Source: an uncultured Lachnospira sp.
GTDB taxonomy: Bacteria; Bacillota; Clostridia; Lachnospirales; Lachnospiraceae
Assembly (NCBI GenBank): GCA_934343805.1
Contig: CAKRIN010000001.1
Location: forward strand, 1 to 64,000
Direction of reading: 5' to 3'
Length of the DNA stretch: 64,000 nucleotides
Numbering within the stretch: the stretch's first letter is position 1; each line of letters opens with the position of its first letter. The position numbers and the translations under genes were made by a program. Below are positions 17,493 to 27,753 of this stretch, piece after piece. The notes beneath the pieces are model-generated. The model searched no databases and was not told where the DNA came from. It was given only the letters and a program-made list of their open reading frames with translations.

Positions 17493-18425
17493 TTAAATAC
17501 AATAATTATCATAACTCTCATTAAGGTCATAAGGAGTTATCTGGTATACATAATAATTGAGCCAGTTAGTGTAAAGATTATTAGCATGGCTTCTCCATGA
17601 AAGAAGTGGCTTTCTGTTGCAGTCATCTTCCGGATAATAATTAACCGGGAGTTCTGGCTCAATACCTTTGTCATAATCTCTCTTATATTCCTGGTCCAAT
17701 GTGAGTCTGTCATATTCAGGATGACCCATAACAAATATTTCTTTGCCACCATCTCCTAATACAATATATATACCGGCTTCATCAGAATCTGCAAGTACCT
17801 TAAGTCTTGGATTATCAAGTATTTGCTGCCTGTCAGCCTCTGTATATCTTGAATGTGGTGCCATAAAAATATCATCAAATCCTCTTACCAGTGGTTCTTT
17901 ACGATTCATTACTCTGTGTGAATATACTCCTGACAATTTCTTCTTAAGCAGATCCTTTTTCACTCCATAATGATAATATAATCCTGCCTGAGCTCCCCAG
18001 CATATATGGATTGTAGATGTAACATGTTTCTTAGACCATTCCATAACAGTTGTAAGCTCATCCCAGTAATTAACCTCTTCAAAATCAAGCTTTTCAACTG
18101 GAGCTCCAGTTATAATCATACCATCATAATTGTTATTCTTGATTTCTTCAAATGTCTGATAAAACTTCTTAATATGTGATGCAGATGTATTCTTAGAAAC
18201 ATGTGATGACATCTGTAAAAATGTTACATCTATCTGTAATGGTGTATTGGATAAGCCTCTTAAAAGCTGAAGTTCTGTATCCTGCTTAATAGGCATCAGG
18301 TTAAGAATAACTATCTCCAGCGGACGTATATTCTGTGATATAGCCCTGTTCTCATCCATAACAAATATATTCTCTTCCTCTAATTCCGCCTTAGCTGGCA
18401 AATCACTCTGTATTTTAATTGGCAT
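17493..18425 (-). CDS. metA: Homoserine O-acyltransferase MetA (predicted acetyl-CoA type)
   Basis: Activates homoserine for methionine synthesis. The 310-residue product is full length. Cys142 ([10 protein letters not shown]), His235 and Glu237 (GHPEYD) sit at the numbers known for the catalytic residues. Residue 111, in ITGAPVEKL, is Glu. In this family Glu111 goes with acetyl-CoA and Gly111 with succinyl-CoA (established for Bacillus cereus versus E. coli enzymes), so homoserine O-acetyltransferase activity is predicted despite the common 'succinyltransferase' label. It follows ligA by about 60 bases. No S-box/SAM riboswitch is visible upstream. Confidence 0.95.
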   Translation of the reverse strand: MPIKIQSDLPAKAELEEENIFVMDENRAISQNIRPLEIVILNLMPIKQDTELQLLRGLSNTPLQIDVTFLQMSSHVSKNTSASHIKKFYQTFEEIKNNNYDGMIITGAPVEKLDFEEVNYWDELTTVMEWSKKHVTSTIHICWGAQAGLYYHYGVKKDLLKKKLSGVYSHRVMNRKEPLVRGFDDIFMAPHSRYTEADRQQILDNPRLKVLADSDEAGIYIVLGDGGKEIFVMGHPEYDRLTLDQEYKRDYDKGIEPELPVNYYPEDDCNRKPLLSWRSHANNLYTNWLNYYVYQITPYDLNESYDNYCI

Positions 18426-18485
18426 ATCAAATCCTTCTTTCTAACCATTAATATAAGTCTGTATATTATAATCTATTTAAAAACA

Positions 18486-20516
<2,031 letters not shown>

Positions 20517-20528
20517 TTATATAATTTA

Positions 20529-21239
20529 TTATCTTTCTAACTGCTTATTAAGCTTCTTCACTTCTTCATCTGTCAGTTTCCGATATTGCCCGGTCTCAAG
20601 ATTCCCCAGCTGCACATTCATAATACGGACTCTTGTAAGTTTCGTTACCTTATATCCAAGCTGGGCACACATACGTCTTATCTGTCTGTTCAATCCCTGC
20701 GTAAGAATAATTCTGAATGTCTTATCAGACACCCTGGTAACCTGGCATTTCTTAGTTGTTCTGTCCAATTCCTTGATATACATACCTTGTGACATATTTC
20801 TTACAAATGTATCATCAATACTTTTATTAACTGTGACTATATATTCTTTCTCATGTCCATTAACTGACCTTAGTATCCCATCCATAAGAGCACCATCATT
20901 CGTCAGTAATATAAGTCCGTCAGAGTCTTTATCCAGTCTTCCCACCGGATATATTCTTTCATGATATGATATATAATCAACTATATTATTCTTTCCCTGT
21001 TTATCTGTTGTTGTACAGACAATTCCTACAGGCTTATTAAATGCCAGTATTATTTTTTCAGGTGCTTTACTGCTTATTATCTTACCATCTATAGATATTA
21101 CACTATCATCATCTACCATAATTCCCATTACAGCAGTATTACCATCAACTTTAATTCTTCCCTGCTCTATCATGCGGTCTGCCTCACGCCTTGAACACAC
21201 ACCATGAGCACTAAGATACTTATTAATACGTTCCTGCAT
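20529..21239 (-). CDS. rluF: 23S rRNA/tRNA pseudouridine synthase, RluF-like
   Basis: The 236 residues begin with an S4 RNA-binding domain (ERINKYLSAHGVCSRREADRM), followed by the RsuA/RluB/E/F catalytic domain. The catalytic Asp lies in PVGRLDKDSDGLILLTND, and GLNRQIRRMC follows near the end. The family modifies a U in 23S rRNA, and RluF is the closest fit because of that motif and the C-terminal layout. RluB, another member of the same group, cannot be excluded. It probably forms an operon with ligA, 33 bases away. Confidence 0.85.
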   Translation of the reverse strand: MQERINKYLSAHGVCSRREADRMIEQGRIKVDGNTAVMGIMVDDDSVISIDGKIISSKAPEKIILAFNKPVGIVCTTTDKQGKNNIVDYISYHERIYPVGRLDKDSDGLILLTNDGALMDGILRSVNGHEKEYIVTVNKSIDDTFVRNMSQGMYIKELDRTTKKCQVTRVSDKTFRIILTQGLNRQIRRMCAQLGYKVTKLTRVRIMNVQLGNLETGQYRKLTDEEVKKLNKQLER

Positions 21240-21394
21240 ATATCCTCCTGCCCATTCATAATATATTATGAATGAATACGCATATGCATTAATATTAACA
21301 AAGAAATTTCTTTAATTCAATTGTTGCCAGTTTTATTTTAATAATGTATATTAAATAAGCGTACAGTCAATTAATGTCTGTACGCTGCATTCAT

Positions 21395-21468
21395 GTACAT
21401 GTAGCTCAGCTGGATAGAGCGTTCGCCTCCGGAGCGAAAGATCGTGGGTTCGAATCCCATCATGTACA
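21395..21468 (+). tRNA. tRNA-Arg (anticodon CCG)
   Basis: A 74-base cloverleaf: acceptor GTACATG/CATGTAC, D-arm GCTC...GAGC, anticodon stem TTCGC/GCGAA with loop CTCCGGA (anticodon CCG), T-arm GTGGG-TTCGAAT-CCCAT, discriminator A. CCA is not encoded. Its 3' end lies three bases from the stop codon of the convergent DUF5688 gene. Confidence 0.96.
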
Positions 21469-21471
21469 TTC

Positions 21472-22365
21472 TTACATTGTTATAATTCTTTCTGTTCTGT
21501 TATATTCATATACATTATCAGACAGCACCTCATCTGCTGCCACTCCCTCAGCATTAACTTCCCTTACCATATTGATCAGGTCTCCCTTCTTAAAAAATTC
21601 AATCTTAGGAAGCAGGATTACCTCATGCACTGATGAAGGCAGTATATACAGGTCTGCATCTAACTTCTGCGCAAAATCATATAGTACATTCTCATATAAT
21701 ATACATGCAGCGCCATTAATTCTACTGTCATTAGTAAGTACATACATATCATTCTTATTATAATCTGCCTCATCCTCATATTCCTCTGACAGATTATTAA
21801 TACTTTCAAGTAATGCTGTCATGGATTTAATTCTGCTGTGAAGAAGTTCTGGCGTATTCTTTAATGCCGCTTTATATACATCATCAACATCAACTCCCCA
21901 CAGTTTTAGATTATTGTTATATATAAGTGCAGTTGCACTCTGTTCCGCATCTTTACTGAGCAGGCAATAAAATACCACAGCCAGGTCAAGAATTCTCTTA
22001 TGTGGAACTTTCTCAAGAAGCTTCTCATTACTCTTATAATTAATGACCTTGTATACAATCTTGTCCCTGATTCCCTCAAAGCTTTTCAGCTTATCAACAT
22101 CAAATTGTACATTACATCTGTTCTCCAAATATATATTCTCTATTCTGACAATTATATCATTAATCTCTGTTCCATTCTTATACTCTTCAAAAAATCCGTT
22201 AAGATATATTGTTGGCGATATATTACTTCCCTTTTCCATAATAACAAGTCCATCCAGTTCACAGCCATTATTCTTTATCACATGATTAATTGTCGTTGTT
22301 CCTCCTTCCCCTGCAATATAAGCTGAATTCTCCTTAATGTAATTAATAAACTCCCTGTACTCCAT
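21472..22365 (-). CDS. DUF5688 family protein
   Basis: A 297-residue soluble protein of the DUF5688 type, a family that seems concentrated in Lachnospiraceae. The recognition rests on the central block with KVPHKRILDLAVVFYCLL, followed by the Asp/Tyr-rich C-terminal region (MYVLTNDSRINGAACILY). The C-terminal half resembles a domain that may detect or hydrolyse a ligand, but no catalytic residues are known to the annotator. The gene is solitary, has a long leader (about 155 bases) and ends three bases from tRNA-Arg. Confidence 0.75.
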   Translation of the reverse strand: MEYREFINYIKENSAYIAGEGGTTTINHVIKNNGCELDGLVIMEKGSNISPTIYLNGFFEEYKNGTEINDIIVRIENIYLENRCNVQFDVDKLKSFEGIRDKIVYKVINYKSNEKLLEKVPHKRILDLAVVFYCLLSKDAEQSATALIYNNNLKLWGVDVDDVYKAALKNTPELLHSRIKSMTALLESINNLSEEYEDEADYNKNDMYVLTNDSRINGAACILYENVLYDFAQKLDADLYILPSSVHEVILLPKIEFFKKGDLINMVREVNAEGVAADEVLSDNVYEYNRTERIITM

Positions 22366-22527
22366 AAAAAATCCTTTCTGTTAATCGTAGTTAATTGAAT
22401 AAATATTATGTTCCTGCGCAAGGAAATAAGGTATCCATTATACATATGGATAAAGAAATAAAAGATACTGTCATATCTGACAGTCTATTGAAATGTACTA
22501 CTTAGATAAGTGTTTTGTACAAAAATA

Positions 22528-22556
22528 ATATTATACTTTTTCTATGTTATAGTCAA
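22528..22556 (-). promoter_or_regulatory. Promoter of the DUF5688 gene
   Basis: TTGACT (22556-22551), 17 bases, TAATAT (22533-22528) on the minus strand. Transcription would start near 22520 and give a leader of about 155 bases with a 7-bp hairpin (ACTGTCA-TATC-TGACAGT, 22467-22484). The rest of the 22366-22701 intergenic stretch holds only the pepD-side hairpin; no coding signal is convincing there. Confidence 0.6.
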
Positions 22557-22625
22557 CAATATATATAGTATTTACTATTTGTTGTTGTATAAGTAATGTA
22601 TATATACATCATTAGTAATAAACAC

Positions 22626-22676
22626 GTCGTATCTGGTAATGTAAATGTTTTTTATTACAGCTATACCAGATACGAC
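22626..22676 (-). terminator. 13-bp hairpin behind pepD
   Basis: GTCGTATCTGGTA (22626-22638) is the exact reverse complement of TACCAGATACGAC (22664-22676). The 25-base loop is AT-rich. On the minus strand it is followed by GTGTTTATT rather than a clean T-run, so termination is plausible but not certain. Confidence 0.55.
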
Positions 22677-22701
22677 AAACACAAAATACAGGTTCAGACA
22701 A

Positions 22702-24153
22702 CTATCTGTCTGCAAGTTTCTTTAATATATCAATAATAAGTTTCCATGTCCTCATCGTTGACTGTATATCAAGTCTTTCTTTTACAGTATGAATATCTTT
22801 AATATCAGGTCCAAATGATACACAGTCAAGTCCTTTTATCTTTGCTGCCATTATTCCACACTCAACGCCGGCATGCATAGTCTCGACCTTAGGATTACTT
22901 CCATACAATTCTTTATATGAATCACACATTATATCCCTTAACGTAGATTCTCTCTGGAATTCCCATGCAGGATAAACTCCTGATATACTACATTTGCCAC
23001 CAATTAACTGTGCAATATCTGTTACTTTCTGTATTATATATTCTTTCTGGCTCTCAACACTGCTTCTTATAAGATAAGTTGCTGTACAAGCTGTATCATC
23101 TGATGATATAACACCAAGATTAAGTGATGTTTCCACAAGTCCTTCTATATCATTACTCATTCTGATCACTCCATCTGGAATAAATTCTAGAGCATTAATA
23201 ATTGTCTGTGTAGTATCATTATCATAAGCATCACACACTGTTTCCCTGCCCTTATTTATTTCTATCTGCATTTCAGGATCAGTAACCAGATACTCTCTTT
23301 TTAAAGCCTGTGCAGTTTTATTTATACAATCTGCTGTCTCTTCATACATGTCCTTATCAATTATCAGTCTGATATCAGCATACGGAGCTATAGAATTATC
23401 CTTTTCGCCTCCATTTATACTTATTACTCTGATTCCTTTATTTCTGGCACCAAGTAATATCCTTCCTGCAATATTATTAGCATTTGCTCTCTGATATATA
23501 ATATCTGTTCCAGAATGTCCACTTGTCAGTCCATGAATCCTTATATCTGTTTCAATTCCTTCAGACTTACACATATGCACCGGGAACTGAATCTTAAGAG
23601 TTGCGCCTCCGGCACATCCGGCTAAGAATATTCCTTCCTCCTCTGAATCAATATTAAGCATCATGCGGCCATCAATACAATCAGTATTGATTCCCTGTGC
23701 GCCAGTCATTCCCACCTCTTCATCAACTGTAAATATCGCTTCAATTGGTGGATGGACATATTCATCACTATCAAGTATTGCAAGTGCATATGCAACTGCA
23801 ATTCCATCATCTGCTCCAAGAGATGTTCCATCTGCTCCTATATATCCATTCTCAATTATCAGATCAAGTCCATCTTTGTCCATATCCTTGACTTTATCCT
23901 GTGTCTTAACAGCAACCATATCCATATGTCCCTGTAATATAACAGGTGTTTTACTATGAGCATTGTCACTTGCAGGCTTTTTAATTATTACGTTATAATA
24001 CTCATCCTGTATAAACGTCAATCCTCTCCGCTTTGCAAAATCACACAGGTAATTACTTATTGCCTCTACATTACCGGAACCATGTGGTATGCTGCATATC
24101 TGCTCAAAATATTTAAACACCTTTTCAGGCTGAAGTCCTTCTAATACACCCAT
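22702..24153 (-). CDS. pepD: Aminoacyl-histidine dipeptidase (M20 family, PepD)
   Basis: A cytosolic zinc dipeptidase with broad activity, including Xaa-His dipeptides. The 483-residue length matches PepD. The metal ligands appear in order: GHMDMV, LGADDG with the bridging Asp, the catalytic pair DEEVG, the Asp in MLNIDSEEEG, and the late AGVECGIM block. An inserted lid domain lies between. It is a single gene with its own start region; spoIIP lies upstream, about 70 bases away. Confidence 0.93.
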   Translation of the reverse strand: MGVLEGLQPEKVFKYFEQICSIPHGSGNVEAISNYLCDFAKRRGLTFIQDEYYNVIIKKPASDNAHSKTPVILQGHMDMVAVKTQDKVKDMDKDGLDLIIENGYIGADGTSLGADDGIAVAYALAILDSDEYVHPPIEAIFTVDEEVGMTGAQGINTDCIDGRMMLNIDSEEEGIFLAGCAGGATLKIQFPVHMCKSEGIETDIRIHGLTSGHSGTDIIYQRANANNIAGRILLGARNKGIRVISINGGEKDNSIAPYADIRLIIDKDMYEETADCINKTAQALKREYLVTDPEMQIEINKGRETVCDAYDNDTTQTIINALEFIPDGVIRMSNDIEGLVETSLNLGVISSDDTACTATYLIRSSVESQKEYIIQKVTDIAQLIGGKCSISGVYPAWEFQRESTLRDIMCDSYKELYGSNPKVETMHAGVECGIMAAKIKGLDCVSFGPDIKDIHTVKERLDIQSTMRTWKLIIDILKKLADR

Positions 24154-24225
24154 ATTACTCCTCCTGTATATTATTGTATGTCTATTATAAATTGCAGATT
24201 TATAATAAACAAGTATATACTAACT

Positions 24226-25338
24226 CTAATTATATGCCTTTTCTCCGCTTAAAAGCCGGTCAAGCATATCTGCCAGTGGAACCATTGCATTTTTTACCTC
24301 CTGGCATGTATTAGTCTGTGCTCCTGCCTCAATAAGCATTGACCTTCCTTTCATATGAAGACAGTATCTATATGCATTAATGTATATTTTTCTAAGATAA
24401 CCCGGATAATATTTCTGTCCTAAAAGATACATCTGCAGACTCATAGCCAGATTGTCATCCCTGCATGGATTATAAAGATATGATATATCACCCTTGGCAT
24501 TACTGTAGCTTATTCCATTAAACAGCATAACCTTCGCCATTGTCTCTCCATTATATTCGGTTATAAGTCTTGTTGTATCCGCCACTCCATCCCTGTGCAA
24601 GTCAATTACCACCTCTATTGATGGATTAGCTTCAAGAATTCTTGCTACATTCTGTTCAGCATATGTATATGCCTTGCTTCTGTCTAACTTTCCATCAACA
24701 TAATCATATATTGTTGTATCATGGTATACATTGTATCCATATGTATTAGTCAGAAGTTCTGTAAGATAGTCCCCAACACCTATTATCGATGTAGAACTGT
24801 CTCCTTCAACTGTATCAACAAATCCTTCCTGGGAATGTGTGTGGAATATAAGTATCTGTGGTGCATCTGATTTCTTCTCTATTGATAAATCCTTATTAAG
24901 GAATTCTTCTGGTCTCATAATCTGCGGAGTAAGACTTGTTATGGATGTGACAGTATAGAATTTCATAAGGAAATCATAATTAGTAAGATCATTTATATCA
25001 TACTGCACTCCTGCTGGCTGCACGGATACAGCTGAATTATCTTTTGCCACATCTGCATTGGCCGTCACTACGCCACAATCTGATTCTGTTGCCAGCGATT
25101 TATCATCATCCATTAATCCAAATATACATTCCGAATCTGCCCATACAGACCCCGAATAGCTTGTTTTTTCTGCTTCATCAACAAATGTATTCGTTGGAAA
25201 AAGCGTTTTCACTGCATTTTCATATATTCTATTCTGAATATAATACATCAAATTAAAGCTATAATTCATCATTACAATCATAAGGATCAAACCTGCTGAT
25301 ATAACCATATAAACCGGCCTGTACTTTCTATCGCTCAT
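24226..25338 (-). CDS. spoIIP: Stage II sporulation protein P
   Basis: A membrane-anchored peptidoglycan hydrolase acting with SpoIID and SpoIIM during engulfment. The 370 residues start with a basic N-terminus and one membrane helix (about 9-29), then a poorly conserved linker, then the SpoIIP domain with ILIFHTHSQEGF, VIDLHRDGV and MLIEAGAQTNT, which contain the conserved His and Glu residues. It lies 31 bases downstream of gpr, the usual Clostridia/Bacillus order, implying co-expression in sporulation. Confidence 0.95.
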   Translation of the reverse strand: MSDRKYRPVYMVISAGLILMIVMMNYSFNLMYYIQNRIYENAVKTLFPTNTFVDEAEKTSYSGSVWADSECIFGLMDDDKSLATESDCGVVTANADVAKDNSAVSVQPAGVQYDINDLTNYDFLMKFYTVTSITSLTPQIMRPEEFLNKDLSIEKKSDAPQILIFHTHSQEGFVDTVEGDSSTSIIGVGDYLTELLTNTYGYNVYHDTTIYDYVDGKLDRSKAYTYAEQNVARILEANPSIEVVIDLHRDGVADTTRLITEYNGETMAKVMLFNGISYSNAKGDISYLYNPCRDDNLAMSLQMYLLGQKYYPGYLRKIYINAYRYCLHMKGRSMLIEAGAQTNTCQEVKNAMVPLADMLDRLLSGEKAYN

Positions 25339-25369
25339 ATTTAACCTCCAATACTACATTGTATTCGGT

Positions 25370-26185
25370 TTAACCATGAATATGAACGCCAACTCTGTTA
25401 ATTGCTTTGGAAATCACCAGACTTATATTCTTAATGTCTGAATCAATATCTTTCGGAGTAACATACATCTTATCAGCGCCTTCAATCATTCCACCTGCAT
25501 CTATGACTGTAGGCACACCTATAGCAAGAACCGGTACTCCTATTGTCTCTTTTGTTATTCCGGTTCTGTGATTTCCAACACCTGATCCCGGATTAATTCC
25601 CTGGTCAGATAATTGAATTGTGCTGTTAAGACGCTTCGCATTTCTTGCTGCAAGAGCATCTATTGCTATGCACACATCCGGCTTTATCTGGCTTACAACT
25701 CCCTTTATTATGCCCGCTGTCTCAATTCCGGTCTGTGCCATAACACCAGGACTCAAGGTACATACCCCTGCATCCAGATTAGCATCAATAGCTATATAAA
25801 TATTATCTACTACAGCCGGTCCTAATGAATCTGATGTGATATTTCTGTTACCAAGTCCGATAACAAGTATTCTCTGAGGTTTTACATTTCTATTCATACG
25901 TTTTAAAAGCTTATATATATATCCAGCAAGCGTTGTAATTACTTCTTTGCTGTAATCTTCATCTCCATCTGCAAGTTCATCTGCCTCTATTGTAAGGTAT
26001 GTTCCCTTAGGTCTTCTTATTGCAATTTCTCCCATATGATTAACTACCTGAAGTTCAGTGACCCTGACACCCATTCTTGATTTTGTACTCTCACGCAGTC
26101 TTATCCCTTTTATTCTACCAGTTCCGTTCATTGCCTCTTCATTAGCTTCAACTGCAAGGTCTGTCCTAACTATGATCTTTTCCAT
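25370..26185 (-). CDS. gpr: Germination protease GPR
   Basis: Degrades small acid-soluble spore proteins during germination (peptidase family A25). The 271-residue product is shorter than the roughly 370 residues of Bacillus GPR; the N-terminal propeptide region starts directly at MEKIIVRTDLAVEANE. Conserved blocks VIGLGNRNITSDSLGP, SPGVMAQTG, IAIDALAAR and NPGSGVGNHR are all present. The upstream region contains a sigma-F/G-like promoter instead of a sigma-A one, and spoIIP follows in the same apparent operon. Confidence 0.95.
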   Translation of the reverse strand: MEKIIVRTDLAVEANEEAMNGTGRIKGIRLRESTKSRMGVRVTELQVVNHMGEIAIRRPKGTYLTIEADELADGDEDYSKEVITTLAGYIYKLLKRMNRNVKPQRILVIGLGNRNITSDSLGPAVVDNIYIAIDANLDAGVCTLSPGVMAQTGIETAGIIKGVVSQIKPDVCIAIDALAARNAKRLNSTIQLSDQGINPGSGVGNHRTGITKETIGVPVLAIGVPTVIDAGGMIEGADKMYVTPKDIDSDIKNISLVISKAINRVGVHIHG

Positions 26186-26228
26186 ATATTTCCCCTGTGA
26201 TATAATATTTTTGCTTTAATACACCAAA

Positions 26229-26257
26229 TATTGTGGTTGAAAATGAAATTTTTATAC
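26229..26257 (-). promoter_or_regulatory. Sigma-F/sigma-G-like promoter of gpr
   Basis: On the minus strand GTATA (26257-26253), 17 bases, CACAATA (26235-26229). This resembles the forespore consensus (GnATA and CAnnnTA). The start would be about 37 bases before the gpr ATG. gpr is a known forespore gene in Bacillus, which supports the reading; the match is by eye. Confidence 0.5.
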
Positions 26258-26276
26258 CAAAATCTTCATTTGGTTC

Positions 26277-26305
26277 TTGACATATAGATGTTTGTACTAT
26301 AAAAT
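26277..26305 (+). promoter_or_regulatory. Promoter of rpsT
   Basis: TTGACA (26277-26282), 17 bases, TAAAAT (26300-26305). The predicted leader is about 80 bases long. The gpr and rpsT promoters diverge within about 50 bases of each other. Confidence 0.65.
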
Positions 26306-26393
26306 GTGTGAGTATGTTTACATTAGATCGTCCGTGTCCGGCTTTAATGCGAAACAGATATTATTATTGAATTATGATTTGGAGGTGTACGGA

Positions 26394-26657
26394 TTGGCTA
26401 ACATTAAATCTGCTAAGAAGAGAGTAATTACAAGTCAGGTAAGAGCTGAGAGAAATAAGGCGATTAAGTCTAGAGTTAAGACTTATATCAAGAAGGTAGA
26501 GGCTGCTGTTGCTGCTGGTGACAAGGCTGCTGCTAATGAAGTTCTCCCTGTTGCTATAGCTGAGATCGAGAAAGCTGCTTCTAAGGGAATTTTCCATAAG
26601 AATGCTGCTGCAAGAAAAGTATCTCACATTACTAAAGCTGTTAACACAATGGCTTAA
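26394..26657 (+). CDS. rpsT: 30S ribosomal protein S20
   Basis: A primary 16S rRNA-binding protein of the small subunit. The 87-residue product begins (M)ANIKSAKKRVITSQVRAERNKA, the classic lysine/arginine-rich S20 start, and is all-helical with an Ala-rich middle. The start codon is TTG at 26394; GGAGGT lies 7 bases upstream and no ATG fits. E. coli rpsT also uses UUG, where the rare start is linked to autoregulation; whether that holds here is unknown. A strong terminator follows. Confidence 0.97.
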   Translation: MANIKSAKKRVITSQVRAERNKAIKSRVKTYIKKVEAAVAAGDKAAANEVLPVAIAEIEKAASKGIFHKNAAARKVSHITKAVNTMA

Positions 26658-26678
26658 TTGGTATATCAGAATTCTAAA

Positions 26679-26714
26679 AGAACCAGATGCTGACACCCAC
26701 TCGCATCTGGTTCT
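26679..26714. terminator. Terminator between rpsT and holA
   Basis: AGAACCAGATGC pairs perfectly with GCATCTGGTTCT over a 12-base loop, followed on the plus strand by TTTTTT. On the minus strand it is followed by TTTTAGAATT, so it may also serve holA. Confidence 0.9.
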
Positions 26715-26731
26715 TTTTTATTACACATTTA

Positions 26732-27721
26732 TTACATACTGTATTTAATAATAAGTAGTTCTACTCCAAGCTTATCGTTTATCTTTCCCTTTTTTACGCT
26801 CTCTTCTGTACTTGCGCATTCATTTAATGCATCAATCAGAGTATTCATTTCAAAATACTTTGCCTGCGCCTGATATTTCCCCGCAACAAATGGTGCAACA
26901 CCTATCTTTGATGCAATATCTCTTCCAGAAACACCCTTTGCCATAAGTTCTTTAACCTGCAAAATCCCATTAAACTGTCTGACAATAAGATATAATATTC
27001 TCATTGGAGGCTCCTTAAGTGCAAGGAGATCATAATACAAATCCAGTGCCTGCTGCTGTTTCTTGTTAGCTATAGCACTTATCATATCAAATATATGGCT
27101 TGTTGTCTGGGTTGAGCATACACTCTCCACATCCTGCACTGTTACCACATCCCTGCCATAACAATAACTCACAAGCTTATCAATCTCCTGCCTGATATAT
27201 TCCATCCCGGCTCCCGTCTTATCAAGAATAAGCTCACATGCATCCCTGCTTATCTTAAGATTATCCTTTGCAAGCAGTCCTGCAATCCACTTTTCGAGGG
27301 TGGCTGTAGTCTGTGGCTTCATCTCACACACATATCCAGCCGCATCTATCGCCTTAAATACTTTATTTCTCTTATCTATTTCCTTTTCGACTAATACCAT
27401 AATAAGATAGTCTGGTATATTCTTAATATAATCTGCAAGCTGGTCATTCGAGCTTTTTAAAAAGCCTGTATTCTCCATTACAACCAGTCTCTTCTCACTA
27501 AAAAAAGGCATTGTCTCACACACGTCAATTATGTCCCTGACATTAGCATTATCCCCATCAAAATATGAATAATTCATTGTGTCATCACCAGTTATAGCTT
27601 CTTTAAGTCTGTCTTTATACTGCTTTTTAAGATATTCTTCCTCACCATATAAAAGATAAACGCTCTTAAATTCGCCTTTTTTAATATCTTCGCCAATGAC
27701 CTTCACCTTTAATGCCTCCAA
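26732..27721 (-). CDS. holA: DNA polymerase III subunit delta
   Basis: The clamp-loader subunit that opens the sliding clamp. The 329 residues fit HolA: an N-terminal LYGEEEYLKKQY segment that binds the clamp, the FFSEKRLVVMEN block, a middle domain, and the helical C-terminus (GVAPFVAGKYQAQAKYF). It is the last gene of the comEA-comEC run, 32 bases after comEC. The comEC-holA pairing is common in Firmicutes. Confidence 0.94.
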   Translation of the reverse strand: MEALKVKVIGEDIKKGEFKSVYLLYGEEEYLKKQYKDRLKEAITGDDTMNYSYFDGDNANVRDIIDVCETMPFFSEKRLVVMENTGFLKSSNDQLADYIKNIPDYLIMVLVEKEIDKRNKVFKAIDAAGYVCEMKPQTTATLEKWIAGLLAKDNLKISRDACELILDKTGAGMEYIRQEIDKLVSYCYGRDVVTVQDVESVCSTQTTSHIFDMISAIANKKQQQALDLYYDLLALKEPPMRILYLIVRQFNGILQVKELMAKGVSGRDIASKIGVAPFVAGKYQAQAKYFEMNTLIDALNECASTEESVKKGKINDKLGVELLIIKYSM

Positions 27722-27753
27722 ACATAGTATTTTATTATAGTATCAGATATATT

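Noticed and set aside
18426..18485. SAM riboswitch in front of metA
   Set aside because: Only about 60 bases separate metA from ligA, too short for an S-box, and no aptamer motifs are present.
22446..22505. A 19-codon plus-strand frame from ATG 22446 (MDKEIKDTV start)
   Set aside because: No well-spaced ribosome site, and the frame overlaps a hairpin in the leader of the DUF5688 gene on the opposite strand.
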